Source: an uncultured Clostridia bacterium (GTDB lineage Bacteria > Bacillota > Clostridia > Oscillospirales > Acutalibacteraceae). Taken from it: 12,978 bases of DNA. The notes under the pieces were generated by a model. The model worked only from the letters and a program-made list of their open reading frames with translations, did no database searches and was not told the origin of the DNA. Positions 1 to 7,290 of the stretch are shown piece by piece. Position 1 is the stretch's first letter; every line of letters starts with the position of its first letter. The stretch spans positions 1-12,978 of the forward strand of contig CALFPM010000194.1 of the NCBI GenBank assembly GCA_937919155.1, read 5' to 3'. Position numbers and translations under genes: made by a program.

Positions 1-417
1 CTCTACCTGGTGGTCAAGATGAGTGTTGAAGTGAACGTAAGCCTTGCCGTTTTCTTTGTCCGTCAGCTTAACAAAGGTTGCTATTCTTGTGCAGGCTGAA
101 TCCCAGCCTTTGGAAGGCTTTTCGGGGGTTTCGGAAATCCAGAAGTTGCCGCTTTCGCTCGCGTTGAACTTATCCTTTTTATAGAATACCGCCGAAAATT
201 CGCCGTCTTTGTCGCCGTCTTCTCTGCCGACACCGACATAATCATATTCGGACAGGTTTTCAATCAATGCCTGCATCCACTCCCAATGAGCTTCCTGCAC
301 GCCGAATGAATCGGGATTTGCCTCTTTGATGATTTTAACAACTTTGGGAACTCTGTTTTCCCATTTTCTTTCACCTTTGCCTGCGCAAAGCAGGTTGAAT
401 GTCAATACTCTGTACAT
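1..417 (-). CDS. EEP-family phosphohydrolase, third tandem paralogue (3' end missing)
   Basis: Partial gene: the first 139 codons are present and the C-terminus lies beyond the left edge. It belongs to the endonuclease/exonuclease/phosphatase superfamily (metal-dependent phosphodiesterases and phosphatases). Visible family motifs are the first strand with LTFNLL near the N-terminus, DSFGVQEA (metal-binding Glu) around residue 40, GWDSACTRIATF, and HFNTHLDH (catalytic His) near the end. The GDxN and SDHxP motifs would be off the edge. The ATG start overlaps the TAA stop of the upstream paralogue by one base (TAATG). It is preceded at 9 bases by GGAGG (427-431), and an in-frame stop lies at 433-435, so no longer N-terminus is possible. 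Unlike its two neighbours it has no export segment and should be cytoplasmic. Substrate cannot be told from sequence; EEP members cut nucleic acids, phosphoinositides or sphingomyelin. Confidence 0.88.
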   Translation of the reverse strand, partial: MYRVLTFNLLCAGKGERKWENRVPKVVKIIKEANPDSFGVQEAHWEWMQALIENLSEYDYVGVGREDGDKDGEFSAVFYKKDKFNASESGNFWISETPEKPSKGWDSACTRIATFVKLTDKENGKAYVHFNTHLDHQVE

Positions 418-1346
418 TATTTTGTGCCTCCGTTAAAAAGTGTCATTTCAACAATGATGGGGAAATGGTCTGAGGGGTAAATAAGATTTACCGTTCTTGA
501 ATCAACTTTGCTCGACTTAACCGATGAAACATAGTCGTTGACGAAAATATAATCGATGGGTTTTGTGTTGAAAACAAAAGGATTAAAGTCGTGGTATGTT
601 GCGCAGTCATCGTATTCTTCTGCGAGATATTTTGTGTCATTAAGACCGCAGGCGAGCAGATTCACATAGTTGCCGGAGCCCTCACGAAGATTGAAGTCAC
701 CTGTGAGAACAACGGGGATATCGGGCGCAATATCTGCAATCTTTGCGCTGATAAGTGCAACGGATTCAGCCTGTGCTTTGTCACCTACGTGGTCAAGGTG
801 AGTGTTGAAGTGAGCGTATGTAAAGCCTGTTGTTTTGTTTTTGAGAATTGCCCAGGATGTGATTCTTTGGCAAGCGGCATCCCAGCCGAATGAAGGCTCA
901 TCGGATGTTTCGGAAAGCCAGAAATGACCTGAATCGATAAGCTCGTACTTATCTTTGAGATAGAAGATTGCACTTGATTCACCAAGCTCAATGCCGTCAT
1001 CTCTGTATCTTTCAATGTGAGCATACTCAGGCATTTCAGCGGCAATGTTTTCAACCCATTCTTTGTCTGCTTCCTGCAGGCCGAATGAATCGGGCATATA
1101 ATCACGGATTATTTTGACGATTTTGGGCAGTCTGTTTTCATTTGACAGCAAGCCGTCACCTGTGATTTTTACATTGAAAGACATAACCGTAATATCCTGC
1201 TCAAGAGCGGATTCTGCAATGGGGTTAGGGTTAACATCAACAAGGGGAAGTTCTGTTTCAACAGGGGTCTGGGGTATCTGCACAGTGAAAAGGGATGAAA
1301 TTGTAAGCAGAATGGAAACTATAATCTGTCCGAATTTAAAAAGCAT
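417..1346 (-). CDS. Secreted or membrane-anchored EEP-family phosphohydrolase
   Basis: A complete 309-residue EEP-superfamily protein (PF03372 type). Residues 5-22 are hydrophobic after one Lys, forming a signal peptide or N-terminal anchor; no clean cleavage site is evident. A linker to about residue 50 follows, then the domain. All catalytic motifs are present: MSFNV (N58), FGLQEA (E92), NTHLDH (H183, D185), TGDFN (D217, N219), PIDYIF (D265) and SDHFP (D293, H294). It should therefore be active and metal-dependent outside the cytoplasmic membrane. The start follows a GAGGAG site that overlaps the stop of the upstream paralogue; the gap is 15 bases. It shares long motif blocks with both adjacent EEP genes, so the three arose by tandem duplication. 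Whether it is a nuclease, phosphatase or phospholipase-like enzyme cannot be decided. Confidence 0.9.
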   Translation of the reverse strand: MLFKFGQIIVSILLTISSLFTVQIPQTPVETELPLVDVNPNPIAESALEQDITVMSFNVKITGDGLLSNENRLPKIVKIIRDYMPDSFGLQEADKEWVENIAAEMPEYAHIERYRDDGIELGESSAIFYLKDKYELIDSGHFWLSETSDEPSFGWDAACQRITSWAILKNKTTGFTYAHFNTHLDHVGDKAQAESVALISAKIADIAPDIPVVLTGDFNLREGSGNYVNLLACGLNDTKYLAEEYDDCATYHDFNPFVFNTKPIDYIFVNDYVSSVKSSKVDSRTVNLIYPSDHFPIIVEMTLFNGGTK

Positions 1347-1361
1347 AATTTAAAACTCCTC

Positions 1362-2237
1362 TCAATCGTTATAAAGTGTCATTTCTGAAATTACGGGGTG
1401 GTGGTCGGAAGCAAATTCGCCGTCATACTTCGTGGTGTCAACTTTGTAAGTTTTAACATTTGTTGCCATTGCGCTGACGAAAATGAAGTCAATGGGTTTT
1501 TCTTTTGTTAAAAGGTCGTTATAGCCGTGGAATGTGGGTCCGTCATCGGCAGTTTCGGCCAGATGCTTTGTGTCGCGGAGACCTGCTTCAAGCACTCTGT
1601 TATACATATCTCCGCCCTCATAATCGTTGAGGTCGCCTGTGAAAACAACGGGGAATGTGTTGCAGATTCGGGACATTTTATCAGCCACAACCGCAACGGA
1701 TTCGAGTCTTGAAATAACGCCCATATGGTCAAAGTGAGCATTGAAATGAGCATAATAGAAATTGGTTGTTTTATCTTTCAGAACAACATATGTACAAAGT
1801 CTGTTGAACATTGCATCCCAGCCTCTTGAGGGTTTGTCGGGAGTTTTTGAAAGGAAGAATGTGCCTGAATCAATAAGCTCATATTTATCCTTTTTATAGA
1901 ATACAGGGCTTGCCTCGCCGCTGCCGTCAAGATTTCTGCCAACGCCTACATATGCGTAATCGGGCATTGCGGCGGCAATCGCATCAATCCACTCGGGAGT
2001 AGCCTCCTGCAGACCGAAAGAATCGGGGTCATGATTGCGGATATTCTGAATAACAATTTCCTCTCTTTCCGCGGGGTTCTTGTAATAAACATTGTAGGAC
2101 ATAACGGTAACATCCTGAGTTTTGTTTACTTCGGGAAGCTTTTCGGGGTTGATGTTTGTGACGGGCGTAGGTGTGTAAAACAGGGTGAGAACAGCGGTTA
2201 CAAGTGCAAAAAATGCGGAAATAATTTTGTCGATCAT
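1362..2237 (-). CDS. Secreted or membrane-anchored EEP-family phosphohydrolase
   Basis: A 291-residue EEP-superfamily protein and the first of the three tandem copies in transcription order. Residues 5-21 form a hydrophobic export segment, followed by a Pro/Thr-rich stretch that is probably the linker. Catalytic motifs are complete: MSYNV (N49), FGLQEA (E78), NAHFDH (H168, D170), TGDLN (D202, N204), PIDFIF (D250) and SDHHP (D278, H279). The start is supported by AAGGAG at 2246-2251, which overlaps the stop codon of the upstream phosphohexomutase gene, so the two are probably translated in sequence from one message. An extracytoplasmic, Mg-dependent phosphodiesterase or phosphatase is likely. 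The operon also carries carbohydrate enzymes, but nothing in the protein shows a sugar-phosphate substrate. Confidence 0.9.
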   Translation of the reverse strand: MIDKIISAFFALVTAVLTLFYTPTPVTNINPEKLPEVNKTQDVTVMSYNVYYKNPAEREEIVIQNIRNHDPDSFGLQEATPEWIDAIAAAMPDYAYVGVGRNLDGSGEASPVFYKKDKYELIDSGTFFLSKTPDKPSRGWDAMFNRLCTYVVLKDKTTNFYYAHFNAHFDHMGVISRLESVAVVADKMSRICNTFPVVFTGDLNDYEGGDMYNRVLEAGLRDTKHLAETADDGPTFHGYNDLLTKEKPIDFIFVSAMATNVKTYKVDTTKYDGEFASDHHPVISEMTLYND

Positions 2238-2250
2238 TTTATCTTCTCCT

Positions 2251-3768
2251 TTATTTTATATAATCGGTCAAAGCCGAAATATCAAGCAAATTAAGGTTTT
2301 CAGCTTTTGAAAGAACATATGCAACATCTTTGCATATCTGCAGTGTTCCGCTTGTGTCGTTGCTTTCTGTGTTCAGAACGATGATCGGATCATGCACACT
2401 CAGGCGAACAAGAAACCATCCGTTTCCGCAGGATGAATCTGTATTAATGCGAATACCTTCGTGGTTATCGTTGCAGGCAGTCCAGCCTGTGTGAATTTTT
2501 GCCTCATTTTGAAAAAGGGCAATGATTTTTTCTCCTTCAGATCTGAAGTTGTCGCAAAGAATCTTAAATCGAAGTTCTTTTTCTTCTTCAGCTTCCTTGA
2601 GTTTGCCGATTAAATCCTCAAGACTTGTGCCTTGCTTTGCAAGAGCCGCGGCCTCAATAATCAGTTTTGTTATCAGATATGCTCCGTCATCGAGAAAATA
2701 GTTTTCAGCGAATGCGGCGTGACCCGAAGTTTCCATTGCAAGGGGGCAGGCGATGCCCTGAGCATTCAGTTCAATTTGCTTGTTGATAACATTTCTGTAG
2801 CCTCTTTTGAATCGCAGATGCTCGCCGCCGTTTTCGGCAATGAATTCCGCAAGTCCGTCAGAAGTTACGCTGTCTGTAACTATTGTGCCGCCTTTGCAAT
2901 TTGCAAGAGCGATTTTTGATGCAAGGGCAACAAGACGGTTTCTGTTGATTTCGAATCCGCCTTTGCCTACGCAAGCCGCTCTGTCAACGTCAGTGTCAAA
3001 TATAACTCCGAAATCAGCTCCCGATTCAGCCGTTGCCTTTGAAATGCATTTCATCGCTTCGGAGTTTTCAGGGTTGGGAGCATGGTTGGGGAAATTTCCG
3101 TCAGGCTCAAGGAAAATACTGCCTGAAATATCCGCGCCGAGAGGCTCAAGCACATCGGTTGCATAGAAACCGCCTGCGCCGTTGCCTGCATCAACAACAA
3201 TTTTCATTCCTTTGAGGGGATGTTCACGGTCAGTTTCGCTGTCAACACCCTCAATTATCTTGTTGCGCAGTGTTTCGGCATAGCGTTTCATAAACGATGT
3301 TTTTTCACATCTGCCTTGGTTTTTACCGATGGGATTTTCAGTTTTTGCCGCAACATTAAGGATATCTGCAATATCTGAACTGTCAAGTCCGCCGTCACGG
3401 GTGAAGAATTTCAGCCCGTTTCTGTCTTTTGGGTGGTGGCTCGCGGTAATCTGAATCGCGCCGTCACATCCGATGTCAACGGTTGTCATAAACATCGCAG
3501 GGGTTGAGCTTAAACCGCAGTCCGCAACATTTGCTCCGTTTGAAACAAGAGCTTTGATAACTGCATTTTTTATTCTCTCTGCGGAGAGCCTGCTGTCGTG
3601 ACCGACAGAAATATAAAGCTCGTTTTTGTCTGTCTTGTTTTTCAGCCAAAGATAAAACGCAGCTGTGCAGCGCATTATCATTTCATCGGTCATAAAGAGG
3701 GGATTGCTTTCATCGCCGAGAGCGTAACCTCTGATGTCACTGCCGCTTTTGAATTTTGAGTAATCCAT
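2251..3768 (-). CDS. Phosphoglucomutase/phosphomannomutase-family protein (alpha-D-phosphohexomutase)
   Basis: A 505-residue protein with the four-part layout of the alpha-D-phosphohexomutases, cytoplasmic. Family members move phosphate between C1 and C6 of glucose or mannose via a phosphoserine. Visible elements are SGSDIRGYA at the N-terminus, the phosphoserine loop TASHHP (S110), the Mg loop DTDVDR (D258, D260, D262), the KRGYRNVI segment around 321-328, and the sugar-specificity loop METSGH (345-350). Two loops deviate: TASHHP instead of the usual TASHNP, and RLSVHDP (455-461) where the phosphate-binding loop is normally RxSGTEP. With malQ upstream, conversion of glucose 1-phosphate to glucose 6-phosphate is a natural role, but the altered phosphate loop leaves the substrate open. 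The start follows a GGGAG site and lies 2 bases after the stop of the DUF2461 gene. Family assignment is strong; substrate is inferred. Confidence 0.88.
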   Translation of the reverse strand: MDYSKFKSGSDIRGYALGDESNPLFMTDEMIMRCTAAFYLWLKNKTDKNELYISVGHDSRLSAERIKNAVIKALVSNGANVADCGLSSTPAMFMTTVDIGCDGAIQITASHHPKDRNGLKFFTRDGGLDSSDIADILNVAAKTENPIGKNQGRCEKTSFMKRYAETLRNKIIEGVDSETDREHPLKGMKIVVDAGNGAGGFYATDVLEPLGADISGSIFLEPDGNFPNHAPNPENSEAMKCISKATAESGADFGVIFDTDVDRAACVGKGGFEINRNRLVALASKIALANCKGGTIVTDSVTSDGLAEFIAENGGEHLRFKRGYRNVINKQIELNAQGIACPLAMETSGHAAFAENYFLDDGAYLITKLIIEAAALAKQGTSLEDLIGKLKEAEEEKELRFKILCDNFRSEGEKIIALFQNEAKIHTGWTACNDNHEGIRINTDSSCGNGWFLVRLSVHDPIIVLNTESNDTSGTLQICKDVAYVLSKAENLNLLDISALTDYIK

Positions 3769-3770
3769 AG

Positions 3771-4454
3771 CTATTCTCCCTTTGAAAAATATTCATCTGA
3801 AACGCTGAGCAAAAATTTATACATCGGTGAATAGGCTTTGTAAGTTCCTCTTATTATTTCAATTATTTTTTCATCCTCAAGGTCTTCAAGCTGACCTGAA
3901 TAAGTGATGAAACCTACGTCTTTTGCGTTGTAATATTCTTCAAGACCTTCTGGACAGCCTGCGAAAGGTCTTTTGTACTGTCGGTTGAAAAAGATTGAGC
4001 CCACTTTTTTGCACAGTTCCGCCGCTTTGGCAAAATCCGCCGGTTTTTCACGGAGATGTTTGCGGAATGTTTCAAGCAGGCCCGGCTCATCGCCATAGAA
4101 ACCGACACCCATTGTGTATTCACGGGGCGTTACCTCAAACCACATGCAGGGGTAGCCTCTCCACTCGTGCTTGGGACGCATAAACATTATCCACATATTC
4201 TCGCGGTAAAGATGCTTGTCTTTGGTGTAGCGCGTGTCCCTGCGCACACGGGAAACCATTTTTGTGGGAATCGTGTTTATGAGAGGGTCAACGGAAAGAA
4301 GTTCTTCTCCTATGATTCCTGCAATCTGCCTCATTGGCACAGTGATTTTGCTTTTTATTTCCTCTTTGTGTTCTTCGTAATATGCTTTTGAATCCCTGAA
4401 TCGGTTATCCGCAAGCATGAACAGAGCGTCACGGGTAATGCCGTTATATTCCAT
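3771..4454 (-). CDS. DUF2461 family protein
   Basis: A 227-residue protein that matches my recollection of the DUF2461 (TIGR02453) family. The signature is RRDTRYTKDKHLY at about residues 71-83, equivalent to the family's RD-x-RF-x-KDK-x-PY block, followed by an aromatic-rich core with GYPCMWFEVTP and MGVGFY. The N-terminal part (LFMLADNRFRDSKAYYEEHK) fits the family's opening helix. There is no signal peptide or membrane segment, so it is cytoplasmic. No biochemical activity is established for the family to my knowledge. It sits directly between the stop of the YnbB-like gene (zero bases between stop and start) and the mutase gene (2 bases), so its expression is tied to the operon. An AAAGGG ribosome binding site lies 9 bases before the ATG. 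Confidence 0.8.
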   Translation of the reverse strand: MEYNGITRDALFMLADNRFRDSKAYYEEHKEEIKSKITVPMRQIAGIIGEELLSVDPLINTIPTKMVSRVRRDTRYTKDKHLYRENMWIMFMRPKHEWRGYPCMWFEVTPREYTMGVGFYGDEPGLLETFRKHLREKPADFAKAAELCKKVGSIFFNRQYKRPFAGCPEGLEEYYNAKDVGFITYSGQLEDLEDEKIIEIIRGTYKAYSPMYKFLLSVSDEYFSKGE

Positions 4455-5714
4455 TTATATCAGCCCTTTCTCTGCAAGACCCTGAGCTGCAAGCATAATT
4501 GCGGTCTTTGCTGAATGGAAGTTGATACCGCCCTGCATCCATACCGCAAAAGGCTCGCGGAGAGGAGCGTCAGCGGAAAGCTCAATTGACGAGCCGAGAA
4601 TGAATGCACCTGCCGCCATAATAACCTTGCTGTCATAGCCGGGCATATCCCAGGGTTCGGGAGTTACATATGAATCAACGGGTGCGCCGCTCTGAATTCC
4701 TCTGCAGAATTCAACAAGTCTGTCTGCATTTTCAAGGCAGAGAGCCTGAATGATATCGTGGCGGCTTTCATCACTTGCAGGTGTTACCCTGAAACCGAAA
4801 TTCTCAAAAAGTGCCGCTGCTAAAACGGCTGCCTTAAGGCTTTCGCCAACAACGTGAGGTGCGTGAAAAATTCCCATGAACATATTTCTGTTTTCACCGA
4901 GGGTGCAGCCGACCTCTTTGCCTAATCCGGGAGTTGTTGCTCTGTATGCGCAGAGTTCAACAAGGTCAGCTCTGCCTGCTATGTAGCCGCCCGTTCTTGC
5001 AATTGAGCCGCCTGCGTTTTTGATGAGTGAGCCTGCCATAAGGTCTGCACCAACGTCAGTAGGCTCGGTTTTTTCAACCAGTTCGCCGTAGCAGTTGTCA
5101 ACCATAACAATCGCATCGCATTTTGAGTGAACAAGCTTTGCAATTTCGCCGATTTCCGCAACGGAAAGGCTGTGGCGCAGGCTGTAGCCTCTTGAACGCT
5201 GAATATAAACCATTTTCGGATTCATTTCAAGAGCTTTTTCAATTGCTACCATATCGGGCAAACCGTTTGCATCAAGGTCAACCTGCTCATATTTAACACC
5301 GAAATCCTTGAGTGAACCCATTCCGCTGCCGCTTAAGCCGATAACGCTGTGAATTGTGTCATAGGGCGTACCCGTAACGCAGAGCATTGTGTCGCCGGGA
5401 CGGAGCACGCCGAAAAGTGCAACCGCAAGAGTGTGAGTGCCGCAGGTGAAACTGTGACGGACGATTGCATCCTCTGCACCGAAGATGTCGGCATAGATCC
5501 TGTCAAGCTTTTCTCTGCCTGTGTCGCCGTAGCCGTAACCTGTTGAGCCTGCAAAATCCGTTTCACTCACTCTGTTGTTTATGAATGCGGAAAGCACCTT
5601 CTGCTGGTTATATTCCGCAACGGAATCAATCTCGTCAAATTTTGTTTTTGCCTTTGCAAGAGCGGCTTCGCTTGCCGCATTTATTCTTTCACTGAAATTA
5701 AAAAAGTTTTTCAT
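4455..5714 (-). CDS. ynbB: YnbB-like aluminium-resistance / methionine gamma-lyase family PLP enzyme
   Basis: A 419-residue fold-type I PLP enzyme of the family called aluminium resistance protein or methionine gamma-lyase family (PF06838/COG4100; YnbB in Bacillus). Evidence includes the N-terminal segment with FAGSTGYGYGD (54-64), the cofactor phosphate region HSFTCGTHTLA (87-97), VDNCYGE (205-211) with Asp206 placed to contact the pyridine nitrogen, and SLIKNAGGSIA (229-239) where Lys232 is the expected Schiff-base lysine. Length matches the family. It is likely cytoplasmic and acts on a sulfur amino acid or similar substrate, but the physiological reaction of the family is poorly settled. 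An AGAAGG site at 5721-5726 precedes the ATG, and only 3 bases separate it from malQ. Its position among carbohydrate genes is unusual; in Bacillus ynbB is near glnRA. Confidence 0.88.
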   Translation of the reverse strand: MKNFFNFSERINAASEAALAKAKTKFDEIDSVAEYNQQKVLSAFINNRVSETDFAGSTGYGYGDTGREKLDRIYADIFGAEDAIVRHSFTCGTHTLAVALFGVLRPGDTMLCVTGTPYDTIHSVIGLSGSGMGSLKDFGVKYEQVDLDANGLPDMVAIEKALEMNPKMVYIQRSRGYSLRHSLSVAEIGEIAKLVHSKCDAIVMVDNCYGELVEKTEPTDVGADLMAGSLIKNAGGSIARTGGYIAGRADLVELCAYRATTPGLGKEVGCTLGENRNMFMGIFHAPHVVGESLKAAVLAAALFENFGFRVTPASDESRHDIIQALCLENADRLVEFCRGIQSGAPVDSYVTPEPWDMPGYDSKVIMAAGAFILGSSIELSADAPLREPFAVWMQGGINFHSAKTAIMLAAQGLAEKGLI

Positions 5715-5717
5715 ATT

Positions 5718-7151
5718 TTACCTTCTATATATTCTGTTAAGTGATTTGAAAAATTCAATATCTGCGCGCCCGAGCTGCTCCTTTGTTACTCTGTAACTCC
5801 AGTTGCCGCTTGCAACACCTGGTGTGTTTATTCTTGTGTCCGAGCCATACATCAGAAAATCCTGAACGGGAATTATGGCAAGGTCGCTGACGCTTGCGAA
5901 AACCGCTCTCAGGAGCAAGGGCGTTGCTCCGCCCCAATCACCGCCGCCGAAACCGCAGTAGTCGAGAGTGCGTCTGCGAACATCTTCATCGCTTTCCCAA
6001 AGATAACTGAAAAGGGTGTTGTTGTCGTGAGTGCCCGAATATGCAACGGAATTTCTGATATAGTTGTGTGGCATATGGATGCTGTCGCCGTCATCCAGGA
6101 AACCGAACTGAAAAACTCTCATTCCGGGGAATCCGCTTTTTTCAACGAGTTCACGCACTTCATCAGTGATATCGCCAAGGTCTTCGGCAATAATCATTTT
6201 ATCCTCATGACCTTCTTTGATTGCATTTATAAAGTCAATTCCGGGCCCTTTTATCCACACGCCGTTTTTGGCGGTTTTTTCGTTTGCATCCACCGACCAA
6301 TATGCTTCAATGGCTCTGAAATGGTCGATTCTGACTCCGTCAAACATTTCAAGTGCATGGCCGATTCTTTCTTTCCACCAACCGAAGCCGTCTTTTTTCA
6401 GTTCATCCCAATCGTAAAGGGGATTGCCCCAGAGCTGACCGTCCTCTGCAAAATAATCGGGAGGAACGCCTGCAACTCTTGTGGGATAACCTTCTTCGTT
6501 AAGCTGGAAAAGATTGCGGTTTTCCCAGACATCACAGCTGTCATCGGAAACATAAATGGGGATATCGCCGATAATGCTGATTCCTTTTGAGTTCGCATAC
6601 TCTTTAATAGCGTACCATTGTCTGAAAAATTCATACTGAATGAATTTCCACATTCCGTAGGTTACGTTATCTGTAATTTCATTGCTGTTCCATTCCTGCC
6701 AGGGTTTTCCGCCGTTTTGCTCTCTGAGTGTCATAAAACGGCAGAACGCCTCAAGTCTGGGATGAGATGAAATAAATTCATCAATATCGGAAGTGTTTTT
6801 TACATTAAGAAAAGCTTTTTTCAGCAGAGATAATCGCTCTTTGCCGAGCCTTTCAAATTCGCAGGAATACGGAGTTTCTTGTTTGCAATTTTCAAAGTCG
6901 TTTCTTGAAATAAGACCGTTCTCACAAAGAATTTCAGGGTCAATGAAATAGGGGTTGCCGCCGAATGCGGAAAATGATTTGTAGGGCGAATTATATTCGT
7001 CAGTTACCGTGAACGGCAATACCTGCCAGACCGAGAATCCTGCATCTCGGATAAAGTCTATGAATTCAAACGCATTTTTTCCGAATGTGCCGATGGAATA
7101 ATCACCGTAAAGGGAAGAAATATGCATCAGAATACCGCTTTGTCGTTTCAT
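5718..7151 (-). CDS. malQ: 4-alpha-glucanotransferase (amylomaltase, GH77)
   Basis: A 477-residue GH77 enzyme that transfers alpha-1,4-glucan segments between maltodextrins in the cytoplasm, feeding glycogen or starch-oligosaccharide breakdown. Motifs in order: SGILMHISSL at the N-terminus, GDIPIYVSDDS (195-205), GVPPDYFAEDGQLWGNPLYDW (228-248), RIDHFRA with nucleophile Asp276, IIAEDLG with acid/base Glu323, MRVFQF, and SGTHDNNT with the transition-state Asp376. All three catalytic acids are present. Length is typical of the short bacterial amylomaltases. It is the first gene of the leftward operon, with an extended -10 promoter just upstream. The ribosome site is weak and rather far: GAAAGG at 7163-7168, 11 bases before the ATG. 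The phosphohexomutase three genes on is a plausible partner in glucan use. Confidence 0.95.
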   Translation of the reverse strand: MKRQSGILMHISSLYGDYSIGTFGKNAFEFIDFIRDAGFSVWQVLPFTVTDEYNSPYKSFSAFGGNPYFIDPEILCENGLISRNDFENCKQETPYSCEFERLGKERLSLLKKAFLNVKNTSDIDEFISSHPRLEAFCRFMTLREQNGGKPWQEWNSNEITDNVTYGMWKFIQYEFFRQWYAIKEYANSKGISIIGDIPIYVSDDSCDVWENRNLFQLNEEGYPTRVAGVPPDYFAEDGQLWGNPLYDWDELKKDGFGWWKERIGHALEMFDGVRIDHFRAIEAYWSVDANEKTAKNGVWIKGPGIDFINAIKEGHEDKMIIAEDLGDITDEVRELVEKSGFPGMRVFQFGFLDDGDSIHMPHNYIRNSVAYSGTHDNNTLFSYLWESDEDVRRRTLDYCGFGGGDWGGATPLLLRAVFASVSDLAIIPVQDFLMYGSDTRINTPGVASGNWSYRVTKEQLGRADIEFFKSLNRIYRR

Positions 7152-7184
7152 AAATGGGTGCGCCTTTCATTTGTGTTTTGATTG

Positions 7185-7193
7185 ATTATAGCA
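7185..7193 (-). promoter_or_regulatory. Leftward promoter of the malQ operon (extended -10)
   Basis: Read on the minus strand the sequence is TGCTATAAT, a perfect -10 box (7185-7190) with the TGn extension (7191-7193). A transcription start near 7178 would give a leader of about 27 bases before the malQ ATG. With a 17-base spacer the -35 region reads TTTATT, a poor match to TTGACA; an extended -10 can compensate for this. No catabolite-response (CRE) site is evident next to it. Confidence 0.6.
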
Positions 7194-7230
7194 TACAAGG
7201 TAATAAAAATAAAGTAATTTCGTAAAAAAC

Positions 7231-7259
7231 TTGATATTTTACATAATAACGAGTAAAAT
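7231..7259 (+). promoter_or_regulatory. Rightward promoter of the SIS-GH84 operon
   Basis: TTGATA at 7231-7236 and TAAAAT at 7254-7259 are separated by exactly 17 bases, a near-consensus sigma-A promoter. Transcription would start around 7266, leaving a leader of about 25 bases that contains the GGAGG ribosome site at 7279-7283. An inverted repeat overlaps the spacer and -10 box (see the separate entry). Confidence 0.7.
7236..7259. repeat. Inverted repeat across the rightward promoter, possible operator
   Basis: ATTTTAC (7236-7242) and GTAAAAT (7253-7259) are perfect 7-base inverted arms with a 10-base centre, about 17 bases between arm midpoints. The right arm contains the whole -10 box. 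A dimeric repressor bound here would block RNA polymerase. No regulator gene lies in the window, and AT-rich DNA gives such repeats by chance fairly often, so the function is inferred. Confidence 0.4.
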
Positions 7260-7290
7260 GGAATAAATATATAAGCTTGGAGGTTGTGCT

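Noticed and set aside
1..417. Pseudogene or truncated EEP copy
   Set aside because: The frame is open to the window edge with all expected N-terminal motifs; it is cut only by the window boundary.
785..1105. Second minus-strand frame and several plus-strand frames inside the EEP genes
   Set aside because: They are out-of-frame readings of genes whose catalytic motifs are complete; no motif appears in them.
1..2237. Insertion sequence or phage origin for the triplicated EEP region
   Set aside because: No transposase, integrase, terminal repeats or target duplications are seen; simple tandem duplication explains it.
6027..6590. 187-codon plus-strand open frame opposite malQ
   Set aside because: It is antisense to a GH77 gene with complete catalytic motifs, has no ribosome site of note, and its translation has no recognisable domain.
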